Of a stretch of 64,000 bases of DNA, positions 54,001 to 64,000 are shown piece after piece (the stretch's first letter is position 1; the number at the start of each line of letters is the position of its first letter). Made by a program: the position numbers and the translations under genes. The notes under the pieces are model-generated. The model saw only the letters and a list, made by a program, of their open reading frames with translations. It was not told where the DNA came from and made no database searches. The DNA is from Ophthalmolycus amberensis (taxonomy: Eukaryota; Chordata; Actinopteri; Perciformes; Zoarcidae), in contig JAFEUB010001205.1 of the NCBI GenBank assembly GCA_024529925.1, forward strand, positions 744,001 through 808,000. Direction: 5' to 3'.

Positions 54001-54129
54001 CTGTAAACGACACATCATCAGCTTACATTTGCAATAAAGCTATTTTGATGAAAGTGATTCTGATTGAACACTTTCCAAGTCAAGTATATGACCACTAAGG
54101 CTTTAACACCATTATTCCTAATTGCACAT

Positions 54130-54460
54130 TATGGTATGTTTACTTCTCCTGATCTGGAACTCCTTATTTATGGATAAATATTATAACATACCACATAATC
54201 AGTTTTATAGATACTCGCAAATAATACGTTATTTAAAAAGTAAACAGATTAAAGACATACAGAATATTCATCCTCTTTTGAAATATGTTGTGAACAATTA
54301 CAATGGAAAATACAATGCGTGTAAAATCTTACAAAGAACTTTAGATGATGGGAAATTATATCATCATCAAAATGTATCAGACGGTCAGTTACCAGCTTGT
54401 CCTCCCTTCTTCAAGGAGACAGACGACCATGTTACTGAATATTTGACTACTTCCTGTAAT
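54130..54460 (+). mobile_element. L1-like LINE fragment in the hAT intron
   Basis: The plus-strand frame includes NIPHNQFYRYSQIIRYLKS and HPLLKYVVNNYNGKYNACKI, resembling the region after the reverse transcriptase in L1/Tx1 LINEs. It lies between two transposase exons, in the opposite direction. The class is tentative. The phrase TGTTTACTTCTCCTGATCT also appears at 12424-12442. Confidence 0.5.
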
Positions 54461-54543
54461 TAGCCCGTACGCTCGGGCTGTGCATACACATATGGTACAT
54501 GTCTGTGTGAGTGCATAAGGTATACAACTACATCACAACTCAC

Positions 54544-54652
54544 CTCTGTGGCCAGCCTCTGTTGTTCTCCTGGTCCCAGCATCCTGCGTTGCTTTTTGGG
54601 CTGGTGCTGCTGGTCAGATGCACGGTCCCCACACGGAGAGGAGACGGAGGCT
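54544..54652 (-). pseudogene. hAT transposase, small internal exon
   Basis: Between the acceptor GGGACAG and the donor GTGAGT the exon reads ASVSSPCGDRASDQQHQPKK and continues RRMLGPGEQQRLATE. This is a hydrophilic linker before the last exon. Phases fit the flanking exons. Confidence 0.6.
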
Positions 54653-54852
54653 CTGTCCCAAAAAATAAAGTGTAAGTTGCTAACTTGCCAGTCTTCTTTT
54701 TCCATTTAAAATATTTGAACAAATATCATTGTGATGTTCTCTATGATAATCATTCACTTTGATGACTAGGCACATTTAGGCTTGGAAGTGAGCGACTCAT
54801 CTTTCTAACAACAAAAGCTTCATCAGCCAATAGTAGATATAGTTATTTACCT

Positions 54853-55400
54853 GATCGTTAGAATGCTGTCTGTGAACCTTTGGACAACTGCTTCAATGAC
54901 GACGTGGTCGATGTTCCTCTTCTGCAGCTGGTTGGATAGCATGTCCACATTAGGCATGATATTGTGGAACAATGCCAGGAAAAAACAGAAAGCCTCGTCT
55001 TCGAGCATCCTCACAAAGCCCCCTGCCTCTCGGGGTCAAAGTTCCCAGAGTCCCTGATGGCCTGGAAACACCTCAGGAGGTCATCCTTGTGCTCGTGCAC
55101 AGTATTTACAGCGCGACTGTGGAAGTTCCACCGTGTTGTAGAGGTTGTGGGAAGTCTACGCGCGACCACTTGGTCGAGCACGGTTGTTCGCTGGGGTGAC
55201 CTGGAGAAGAAGGCGGAAAACCCACCAAGGTCAGAAAAGAAGGTGCGGATCGTGGGGTTGTGTGATGCTGCCTGCTGCATGACGAGGTTCAGCTGATGCG
55301 CGTAGCAGTGGACGTAGTGAGCATTTCCGTAGACATCCGATATACTGGCTTCCTGCCGTTGTTGAATCAGGAAATAAATCCTGTAGCCGTCTGTGTTCAC
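54853..55400 (-). pseudogene. hAT transposase core segment after the Harbinger insertion
   Basis: It reads VYGNAHYVHCYAHQLNLVMQ (the hAT CYAHQLNL block), TTRWNFHSRAV (the hAT Trp region) and, after a 1-base indel near 55011, FVRMLEDEAFCFFLALFHNI and HVVIEAVVQRFTDSILTI, ending at a GTAAAT donor. The upstream link to the preceding exon is broken by foreign DNA at 55400. Confidence 0.8.
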
Positions 55401-55846
55401 CCAGAGCTCTACGATACCTCATATCAATAGAGACCGGACCAAACTATGTGTATACATGTGTGTGTGTGTGTGTGTAAACCATACGGTACAAACAATGAAT
55501 AGACGCTGCCGTATTTACGTCTACATGACGTTATTGAGTGCTGGTGGAGCTGCTACGATGTTAGCATAGCCTAGCACCGATCCATCAGAGCTCCATTGAG
55601 AAGACAAGTAGCCTACAAATCGGTATCATTACGTAGTTATTTCGGAGTCCCTTTTTGTCGGAGAAGACAAGTACAAATCGGCATCATTACGTAGTTATTT
55701 CGGAGTCCCTTTTTGTCGGTTTATTTTCCGTTGAATCACAGCCAAATCAGTTTATGTTGTGTTCCTACAGCTGTAGTAAACAGCGACCGGTGGCTTGCTA
55801 GACACAGTGAATACAGCTCGATGAAATCTCCTCTGAACAATATTTA
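55400..55846 (+). mobile_element. Internal fragment of the Harbinger element, without its ends
   Basis: From GAGCTCTACGATACCTCATA to CTCTGAACAATATT this sequence is nearly identical to about 32237-32672, including the same 63-bp internal duplication. The terminal inverted repeats are absent. It sits between two halves of the hAT transposase reading frame (GAAVMRRAAGGVQRK before, VYGNAHYVHCYAHQ after). It keeps the same orientation as the copy in pcp4 intron 1. Confidence 0.9.
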
Positions 55847-56331
55847 CGCTGCACTCCGCCGGCGGCTCTCCTCATTACAGCAGCCCCGTCGTACGCTTGG
55901 GCGATAAGTTTGGCCTTTTGTCCGTTTGGGAGGATGTTCCTCAGCCTCTCCATCAGCGCTGTAGCGATGGTGTCAGCGGTTGCGTTCTGGATGGTAATGT
56001 GCTCGAAAAACCGTTCTTGGAAGTTACTGTTGGCGTCGATGTAGCGTAGCACAAGCACCAGCTGGCAGTGGGTGGAAATGTCCGTCGTCTCTGCTTGAAT
56101 GGCGATAAAATCAGCGGGATTTACTTCCTCCAGAATGTACTCCTTCATAACCGACAGCATGCAGTCTAATAGCTCGTTTCGTACCGTCTTTGCCGTGCCT
56201 TTAAACACGCTAGCTGTCTTAAGGTACTCCTGCAGCATGCTGTCGAGGGAGGCAACACAATCCACCAATCCCCTGAAAACGCGAGGGTTGTCAGAGGAGT
56301 CGGACTCGTCATGCCCACTCAAAAGCCCCAC
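55847..56331 (-). pseudogene. hAT transposase, DUF4371-like part
   Basis: The frame has SDNPRVFRGLVDCVASLDSM, TVRNELLDCMLSVMKEYILE and EVNPADFIAIQAETTDISTH, with the catalytic-type Asp of the D(E)TTDIS motif, then LIAQAYDGAAVM. These are hallmarks of ZMYM1-like/DUF4371 hAT transposases. The frame changes near 56310-56331 to join the zinc-finger part. Confidence 0.85.
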
Positions 56332-56767
56332 AACACTTTACACAATCAATTGTTTTGGATAAAATGTGCCTGTTTCTATCCACCTCCTCGTTGTGTTTCC
56401 TCACCGCAATCCTGTGTCCGGCGGTCAGCTGGGTAGCGATGTTCACTTTGCCCAATATGGCGAGCTTGACGGAGTTCTCCATGTGTGTCCTGGTGTTCTC
56501 GTGTTTTGTCACTTTCTCAGACAGGTGCTTCAAGTCCCTCACTCCCGTAACCGTCCATGCTGGATCTGTCCCCGTTGTTTTAAAAAGCAAGCATGGAAAG
56601 CAAAACACGGCATCAGCATGACTGCATCCAGCTAGCCAGACCTTCCTCCAGTACCAGTCTCTGGAGAAGCTTCGCGCGCACTGCTTCCCTTTGTTGCTAG
56701 TCTGCTGTGTTAGTGTGAGGCCAGGTTGATCTGGGCCCAACTCTTTTACCTGTAGTTTCTCCGCCAA
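56309..56767 (-). pseudogene. hAT transposase N-terminal TTF-type zinc finger
   Basis: The 152-codon frame shows SFSRDWYWRKVWLAGCSHAD, CFPCLLF, and KHLSEKVTKHENTRTHMEN, the Cys/His pattern of the TTF-type zinc finger that binds transposon ends. The first codons (ERRTLAEKLQ...) match the reading frame kept in the short copy at 11960-12110. Confidence 0.88.
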
Positions 56768-56906
56768 AGTTCTCCTCTCAAACGGGTCTTGGAGGAGATT
56801 TTACCGAGTTAGGGTTTGGTATTGGAGAAGTTGTGCTCGCACTCGCCATTGTTATGTCGTTAAAATGGCGCCGGTGGAGACTAGTCCCGTGGAGGACGCG
56901 CAGCTT

Positions 56907-58433
56907 CCCAGTGAGCATTTTTTGGTTCAAAAGACGTTTAAAAGACGTCTATGCCCGACGTTGAAAAGACGTTCAAAAGTGAAAGTTTTTTCGCCGACTA
57001 TTTGTAGACGTTGAAAAGACGTTCACGCTTAGACCAGATTTAAACGTGATTTGCAATACTATAATTTTTCGTCCTCTACATTGTGCTAATACTAATATAT
57101 CATGATTTAGAGGCTTACTAAGAAACCACATCCACATTTATCAGTTGAAAGCCAGTATTGGACATCACGTTGATATCTGGTCTAAACGTGAGCGTTGAAT
57201 CAACGTCTACAAATAGTCGGTAAAAACCTTTCACTTTTCACCGTGTTTTAACCGTGTATTCAACCTCACCGTGTATTCAACGCCGAAATGCTTACAGTGC
57301 TTCTGGGTATATAACACATCAACAGTTTCCACTTACAGGACAAAAGACCAAGTGACACAGCAACAGTTCATTTGTATTTATTAAAGCACAATATAAATAT
57401 AACAATGTTCTTTATATAAAAACATAATCTCCTTTTCCTTCTTTAAATGTCGTTTTCAAAGCCACACAGGAGCCTGTTTCAGGAGATCTGCCATATTTTC
57501 AAGCTGGACATCTGTAAATAAAACAAGTATTAAAAAACATCTCGACTTAGACCAGTTTTGAACGTCTCTACACCGGAGACGTGTCTTCAACGGAACGATG
57601 CTGACCTGGATATTACACAATATTGTTTATATATTGCCATAACCCAAACAACAATGTTTTGACCATGATCTATTAACGTTAGTACAGTACATTAACTAAC
57701 ACACATGTCTACTGTTTACTGTTTAGGTTTACTGTTCGTAACCTGCTAACGCTACATGCTAACAAGCTAGCAGCCTCGCCCGCATGATGATCATAACATG
57801 ATATTAATGGTATGGTAATAATATTTCGGTTTGCAATACTGGAATAAAGTAGTTCAAGTACTTACAGAGTACGTCGTTAGCGTGAAGCCTCGTTTATTCC
57901 ATCAGCTCGTTCAATTCCTCATCACTCAGTAAGAGCTAGCTAGCTCAAACCTTGTCGTGTTTCCAGCCTCTAACTTAGAACAATGCAGAGTCCGTGCGCA
58001 TGCGTATTCCAGCAGTAAACACTGAGTTGTATTTTAGTGAACATATACAGACATAATGTGCTCTGCTCTCATTATGATGTCCTGTGAGCTTCTTGTGGAC
58101 AGCACACAGTCTATAGATCCATATTTACGACGTTTTATATGAGACATTGAATGCGTTGAAATCACGTCTTCGTGTAGACCACATATGAACGGACAGCGTA
58201 ATATGATTTTGGAGAAATACGTTTAAAGTAACCAAAATCGCGTCTCTTTCAACCTACAACTGAACAAACCATCAATATTTTAAAACAAATTGGTGTTTTG
58301 TGACACGTTGATATTGTAACCGTAATTTAGCCGGTTCAAAAGACGGTTAAAATACGTCTTAGACGTTCAGACCCCATATCAACGCTTTTTCAACCAGAAA
58401 TCAAAGTTGAAATCCGGGTTAGTGCTCACTGGG
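56907..58433. mobile_element. 1.5-kb terminal-inverted-repeat element, superfamily unassigned
   Basis: The left end CCCAGTGAGCA and right end TGCTCACTGGG are perfect inverted repeats of 11 bases. Both flanks are TT. Sub-terminal regions on both sides are packed with variants of AAAAGACGTT and AACGTCTTTTGAACG in both orientations. There is no long reading frame. It is inserted in the hAT leader (CGCAGCTT before, TTGGGAC after). Confidence 0.88.
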
Positions 58434-58783
58434 TTGGGACAAACCGAATTCTGTCCATCGCTGAATCTATTTGAGGACGCTGGTTGGCTAACTTGTATGT
58501 CATTCATTCAATTGGCTAAACTGCTTCATAGACCCGCCTCCTGTGGGCGCTTCCTCCAGTGCCCCAGAGCTGCTGAGACATGCAGACAGGCGGAGAGCAC
58601 GTGAAGGAAAAGCATATATTTTGCGCAGATATCATATTTTACAAATAATACTGGGTGATTCAATATTTCAAAAACACACATATTGAACACATATTGATTT
58701 GTATAATTTATTTTTAATGTTCTTAATTTGTGTGGCTCAAGGGCGGCGGCGCCCTAGCGCCCTCTATTGGCCAGCCGCCGCTG

Positions 58784-59099
58784 TTTACATGTCTCAGACC
58801 AAACAGCTGATGGTAATAGAATACTGGAGGATGTGCAGTGATTCTTTTAGGTCGAACACCTGAAATAGGAAGTCGAACATACGACAACATCGATAAATGT
58901 GCTCGGCATGGTTGCTTAGCTCCCCGTTTGGAAGGCACCAGGGTGGGTTCAAAACTCACAGTTTTTTAGACATACTATGACTTTCGATGACTTACTGTAT
59001 TATTTTTCTATGGTACACGTATGCTATGACTTTTCATGACATTCTACAGAGTTTATGGCACACTAAACAATTATTTTAACAGGATAAAATACTATGCTT

Positions 59100-59137
<38 letters not shown>

Positions 59138-59485
59138 TATTATTATTGTTTTATGACTTTTTTTGCATACAATATTATATTATTATTAACAAATTCAAAA
59201 TACTGATGAATCCCTGATTTGCGCATAAAACATTGGTATGCAGGTTTAAGCACAGATTTGTGCTCATGCACCGTTTGTGAATGAAGCCCAATGTGCCTTG
59301 TGTAATGATGACAAAGACCTAAAAGTGACTTACATATTACATAATTACCCTGGTTCCATTCTACACGACGTACTATCAATACAATTGGTTAACAGGCCAG
59401 ATAAATCAATTATTATAAAATAATAATAAAATTCTGAAACAATTATTAAAGTATGGAGAGAATATTTTCCTTCAGTAGTGTTTCC
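58784..59485. other. No gene; inverted AGTCATAG-type repeat and TA array
   Basis: 58950-59050 has GACATACTATGACTTTCGAT and CTATGACTTTTCATGACA, the reverse complement of the repeat at 51340-52200. 59103-59134 is a (TA)n run. Confidence 0.6.
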
Positions 59486-59585
59486 TTACTCAATGACTTT
59501 TTCCAGCATGGATCTTGTCTTTGAGTCAGCTGAGCTGCTTCTGATAAGCCTCCTAGTTGTTCTCTCGCTGCTCCTCCAGCGTTTT
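59486..59585 (-). CDS. Candidate terminal exon of an unidentified gene
   Basis: After the acceptor TCTTCCAG the phase carried from the upstream candidate exons gives KRWRSSERTTRRLIRSSSAD, then SKTRSMLEKVIE and TAA at 59486-59488. The piece is basic and serine/arginine-rich. I do not recognise the protein. Another frame looks coiled-coil-like (KTLEEQREN) but contains stops. The call rests on splice consensus and an open joint frame only. Confidence 0.33.
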
Positions 59586-59717
59586 CTGGAAGACAGAGAC
59601 ACAAAAGAAAGACATTACAGTCACACAATCATTTAAATATAAGAATCGTATCATTTGACCATTGCAGTTTCCAGTTGCGTACACACAGTAGTGTTTTTCC
59701 AGTTCACCTCTCCTCAC

Positions 59718-59777
59718 CTCGATACCCTGGTCTCCATGCATCCCATTGCTCCTCTTCCAACACCTTGTATCTTTTCT
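59718..59777 (-). CDS. Candidate internal exon of an unidentified gene
   Basis: 60 bases lie between TTGGTTGTCAG and GTGAGGA. In phase with its neighbours it reads EKIQGVGRGAMGCMETRVS. The alternative frame KRYKVLEEEQWDAWRPGYR looks more protein-like but would need a 2-base shift, so a damaged gene is also possible. Confidence 0.33.
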
Positions 59778-60040
59778 CTGACAACCAAAAAAGAAGACAA
59801 GTAAGCTACCTCAATGGTGCATTCTGAAGCTCTGGTCATGAGACAATCACATTGTGAGGAAGTGTAAACCACACTGAATGAGGTCTGAATGTTCATGTCT
59901 ATTACAGAACATATCCTTCATTTACAAGAAGTTTATAACGAAGCTAAAGAGGCTTGAATTTAAAATATGTTGTAAGCTTTTCAATATTCAAACACAGCAA
60001 TCACAACACAGCTGGTAATTATATATTTTTTAAATCCTAC

Positions 60041-60130
60041 CTCAGAGCTTCAGCACAGAGAAGATGTTGTCTCAGTTGGTCTGCATAACCTTCCTCTTCT
60101 TCCCAAATGTCATCCATTGAGGCTGCATAT
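60041..60130 (-). CDS. Candidate internal exon of an unidentified gene
   Basis: 90 bases lie between ACTTGTAG and GTAGGA and encode YAASMDDIWEEEEGYADQLR, then QHLLCAEALR, an acidic, probably helical stretch. No family is recognised. Further upstream exons were not found. Confidence 0.38.
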
Positions 60131-60269
60131 CTACAAGTGTATGACAAATAAAATCACCTGTCATAACCAGCAACATGGCAGACAGTTAAAGTAAAAACCA
60201 TAATAGCACAATAGTACTATTTTATAGAATTTATAGTTATAGCATTGACACTGGAAAGTGTATTGCAGA

Positions 60270-60375
60270 CTGATATTCTAGATCCTGTTCTACACGCTGT
60301 GGTCCAGTAGGTGGCGATATGCACATAACGTTTGGCATTGCAATCGGTCAAAAAACTTGAGGAAGAAGACGAGTA
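60270..60375 (+). mobile_element. 3' tail fragment of an I-like LINE
   Basis: GATCCTGTTCTACACGCTGT, GGTCCAGTAGGTGGCGATAT and a GAGGAAGAAGACGAG end match the tails at 19055-19106 and 50490-50572. No coding part is left. Confidence 0.6.
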
Positions 60376-63300
60376 CGTTAGTTTACATTATCACAGTTTA
60401 GGAAACAAGTGATGACCATTAGCACCACACACATTAGCTATTTAACTGCAAGCAGCAGCGTTATTTAAATTAATTTGTTTATTAAACTCTACAATCTTAC
60501 ATTAATTGCGAGTGTTGCGTTTATTATCAGCCGTTGTCCTCCTGCCCACCCGCCATTATCTTTTTTCTTTCCCCAAGATAACTGTTCATGAGCCTGTAAT
60601 GCTAGGCGTGTTGTTTTAGTTTGGTGCTCGTGATGCTAATCCACAGGTAGAGTTGATTACCTCTAACAAGAACAGTTAAACAAGTTTAACAATAGCGATA
60701 AAAAAAAAAACCCGCCATGTTTATTCTCACAACAATCTTTTATTGTCGTCGGGCCTCATTCGGTAGAGGTTGACTTGCTGGGTCGTTTGTTTATTCGCCC
60801 CAAACAGACAGTTCGCATAAGTTATCTTACAACTGTTGTTAGCTAACAACAGACCATATACTGTAAGACGCAGCGTTCATGTGTTTGTTCAGCAACTATC
60901 TATCCCCAATCTGTCTTTACTTCCCGCATCTCTGTATTCTCTACTTTGGTTAGTCGTTAAGTGGTTTATGCTAGTGGAGAGGAATGAATGAAGTGAATCC
61001 GACTGGTCGGATGCCATTTTGGATGATTGCATTTACGGTGGCTCTAAGTGGTCAAACTAAGACTGGCACAAACACGACATACCAAAACAATTCAGACGAA
61101 TACACTTGTGGAAATGGGATATATGAATACATAAGACGTCATCCACTATTAGCTCTTGTTTTTCAGTCATATTTGATAAAAACTGTTGAACTTCATTGTA
61201 AAGATTCCTCAGTGCCACATCAGACCAATTTTAGAATATATCATTGTTCCTCTGTCAATAATCCAATAAGCTAATTGAAAAGGAGAACATTTACTCCAAC
61301 AAATGAAACACAAAACGTCTGCTGTCAACTGCAAACTGTTCAGGAAAGTAACAGTCATCGTTGCAATGAGGACTGTTTATTACATCCATGTTAAATGCTT
61401 CACATTTTCACTTATCATTTACCCAGCGCTGCCAGCGACAGCTTCATATTTCTCAGGCTGATCAGCGGGAAGGATTTATTTCAGCCGACCCTGATTTCTG
61501 ACAGCAGTTATCAACCGCAATGTAAATCTGTTGCCATGCTTAATTTGTTGTGGACTTAAGCAGTGGATGGCAGACATGATGCTGAGTAATGCATCCCCCC
61601 TGTCTTCTAATTTAAGACCATGTGATGCTCAGGCAGAAGCTTCAGGGTTGCAGGTTGGAAATCCATCAATTAATAAACCAGTTTAAGAAGGAAATTCTTT
61701 ATAATGCTCAAAATGATATGACTGCACTCTTTGGTAAGATTTAGAGTAATTTCCATAAGATATTGGTGTCATTTGTGTGACATTTAAATGAGACACTGAT
61801 GGGTTTTAATGCTCAGCAGTTTATAATAACTTAATCCTGGGATTGCCTACATTTCTTAGAATGCCTCTTGACAGCTCTACATCATAAATGTTGGTGACCA
61901 ACTGCTTGAAGGGGTCATGGCTTTAACAAGTCTAGCTGCATTACATTCTTGTCCTCTGAGGCTTAGTTGGAGGGGAAACTGATTTCTCAGGTTGTCCACA
62001 CTTACTCAGCCATTCCTTCATTTCCCTCACCTGCTTCTTCTGGGTTAAGAAGGCTGGAGCTTATCCCAACATGCACAAGAAATGCAAACTGCATCATCAT
62101 TTAAAAAAAAAGTGTTTACTTTGAATTTGTCCACTTTAGACTGCCCGTGTCCTTTAAAGATGTCAGGCTGCTGTAACATCACAAAGTGGCAGTTTTCAGA
62201 TTGCACACATCACACAGGTTTATGTTGGCTGCAAAGATTTGGGATGAAAATGGATGGAAGGAGATGGATTAGTGAGCACCGTAACTCTTTACAACACCGC
62301 TACAGAATCCCAGAGGATGATGTGACTGACCAACATTATTAAGCTCTCATTGCTGACTACGTTTGGGACGTCTCACTGCTGGTATGATGAAACTACGGGC
62401 GAGGATTCAGGATCTCTCGATGAGATCTCGAACCAAACAGCCAGAGAGCAGCGCCGGCTTCTCCTCCACACCAACATCAGTCACTCATGTCAAACCCATG
62501 GAGGACACTTTGGGGAACAGCCATTTTATTAATCAAATTTGAACTTTTGTGTTAGTTTCTCTTTATTCCAGTGCCACCATGGTGAACACTCATGTTAAAA
62601 ATAAAAAGTGACATCTTTTTTTTTTTTTCTCGTTAAAATGTATAATCATAATGAAGACAGTTAATCATAGAAACTAATCATATAAACTGACATAATGACC
62701 TCACAGCATTTTGGATCAAACTCTTCTCCCTTCAGGCTAACTCAAAGAAACAGAAAGAACAGAAATGGGCCAGGGTAGACAGGAACAAAAAAAAAAAACA
62801 GCTTCTTACGTATATCCACATTATTTTTTTTTTAGATATTTCCCATAGACATTATAGGTTTGGTTTGAAGGGGGGATTCTGCTGGATTGTCTCACGATTT
62901 TTTTTTTCCCTGTAGAGGAGCATCACTGCAATGCAGCGACAGTAAATCTACTGAGGAGAGTGAGAGCCCTGAAGACTCTACCTAGTGCACTGAGAGTAAG
63001 GGGATCTATCTGGACACACTTGAGTCAGGCTGTTGTGAAGTGCAAACCGTTAGTTCTCTAAACCCTCCCTATTCTAGCTAACATCATTTACCACCCTGGC
63101 AAACAAGCAGTGGCAAACTACACCTGAATACATAGCTGGAGTGTGACCGGCCCTGTAAGTATACTCACAACATAGTTATTTTTCATCATTACAGTACAGT
63201 ATAGAGCAATAGTTTTCATATACTTTTCATATCTTTTTTCATATTGCACCATCAGAGAATGGGACACAGAGAAAGATCAACAGAGACTCCATTTCCTAAT

Positions 63301-64000
63301 TAAAACGAGATATGTGCAAACATGACTAAGGACTTTATTAACCAAATCAATTCTTCCCTGTAATATCCACAAATAAAAGTGATTTCTCTTTTTATATATA
63401 TATTTATAGTAATAAGAATAATAAATCTTCACATTGGATCATTTCATAGTGTGACAAAATGCTCGACTGGGCTGTCCAGCCTCGATCGTAATCCTCATAG
63501 TCTTTTAATTGGTCAGTCCCCATGCATCCATAGGAAATAGATTTTTTTTTTCTTCAAAAAAAGTAACAATTTGAGAGCAGCTGAAAAGTTTGGACTGGTG
63601 TCAATTGCTTTCATTCCAAGATTTCTCCCGAGTTTCATTCAATGTTTCAGAAGGATATTCCATAGGAAAAAAATGACTCCAAAGCGTCATCTTCCACTCC
63701 AGAAAAGAAAGGATGTCCGGGTTCTGATGAAAACATTGTAGTAATGGTGATAATAGATCATTTGGTAATCAATAATTAATGATCATTAATAGCTGACAAC
63801 TAACAATTAATAATCACTGATTAATTATAAAGAATTAACAATAATCAAGGATAAATAACGCTCCCTCGTTACTCAATTATTTTGGCAAACTTCAGCTAGA
63901 GTCGTTTCCGATGAGTGAATTTTTTCTCAAGTGAAACAAAAAATAAGAAATACAAAGAAGAGATAAAAGAAAGCTCTAAAATAAATAAAAGGAGATTAGT
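60376..64000. other. No gene recognised
   Basis: Short frames at 60984-61274 and 62082-62342 have no recognisable domain or splice context. The last 1.5 kb is AT-rich with A/T homopolymers and could be 3' UTR or intron of a neighbouring gene, but nothing in it identifies one. Confidence 0.45.

Larger units (their letters stand above)
53458..58783 (-). mobile_element. Decayed autonomous hAT transposon (same family as 11496-12675)
   Basis: The 5' end on the minus strand reads CAGCGGCGGCTGGCCAATAG AGGGC (58759-58783), matching the end of the copy at 11496. From there it runs through a leader, a TTF-type zinc finger, a DUF4371-like core and the hAT dimerisation domain down to 53473. The 3' inverted repeat could not be found. 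The element is interrupted by a TIR element (56907-58433), a Harbinger fragment (55400-55846) and an L1-like fragment (about 54130-54460). The transposase seems to have had introns, since GT/AG boundaries join in frame. Confidence 0.85.

Noticed and set aside
54115..54163. Shared hAT internal sequence with 12410-12450
   Set aside because: The match is in the wrong relative orientation for the two hAT copies, so it probably reflects another repeat.

Overview
This window is nuclear DNA of a ray-finned fish, most likely a percomorph teleost. The evidence is the spliced vertebrate genes with very long introns, a FiNZ-type (fish-specific) zinc-finger gene, L2 LINEs with the typical fish 3' end, and many hAT, Harbinger and piggyBac-like elements. 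It is a repeat-rich, gene-poor region. I found no bacterial-style operon, CRISPR array or new defence system. The most unusual structures are rearrangements and nested transposons.

Layout. 1-15.7 kb is mostly mobile DNA: a nearly complete but frameshifted L2 LINE (3.7-7.7 kb, minus strand) and a second non-LTR element (10.1-14.26 kb, minus strand) interrupted by three later insertions (an L2 3' end, a hAT element and a solo LTR). At 15.74-16.29 kb the terminal coding exon of c19orf12 (minus) lies 60 bp from the terminal coding exon of uqcrfs1, the mitochondrial Rieske protein (plus). The uqcrfs1 exon and its 3' flank (about 1.0 kb) occur again, inverted and nearly identical, at 25.35-26.32 kb. 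Between the two arms lies a two-exon FiNZ zinc-finger pseudogene (19.45-25.3 kb) whose 4.8-kb intron is full of repeats.

The one clearly intact gene is pcp4 (PEP-19, a calmodulin regulator). It has three small coding exons on the plus strand at 27,840, 42,855 and 47,173, with a TATA/CCAAT promoter just upstream and a GA microsatellite next to it. Intron 1 (15 kb) holds a hAT element with a Harbinger element inside it, a tRNA-derived SINE, a 538-bp hAT MITE, a palindromic AT-rich repeat and a composite nuclear-receptor-type site.

Downstream, 49.3-50.6 kb is a decayed LINE with RNase H. 51.3-52.2 kb is an AGTCATAG-rich repeat. 53.3-58.8 kb is a decayed autonomous hAT transposon (TTF zinc finger/DUF4371/dimerisation type, minus strand) carrying an L1-like fragment, a Harbinger fragment and a 1.5-kb terminal-inverted-repeat element. 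Three in-phase exon-like segments of an unidentified gene lie at 59.5-60.1 kb (minus). 60.4-64 kb contains nothing I can name.

Exon joins come from reading frame and splice consensus by eye. Family names come from recognised motifs, not database searches.
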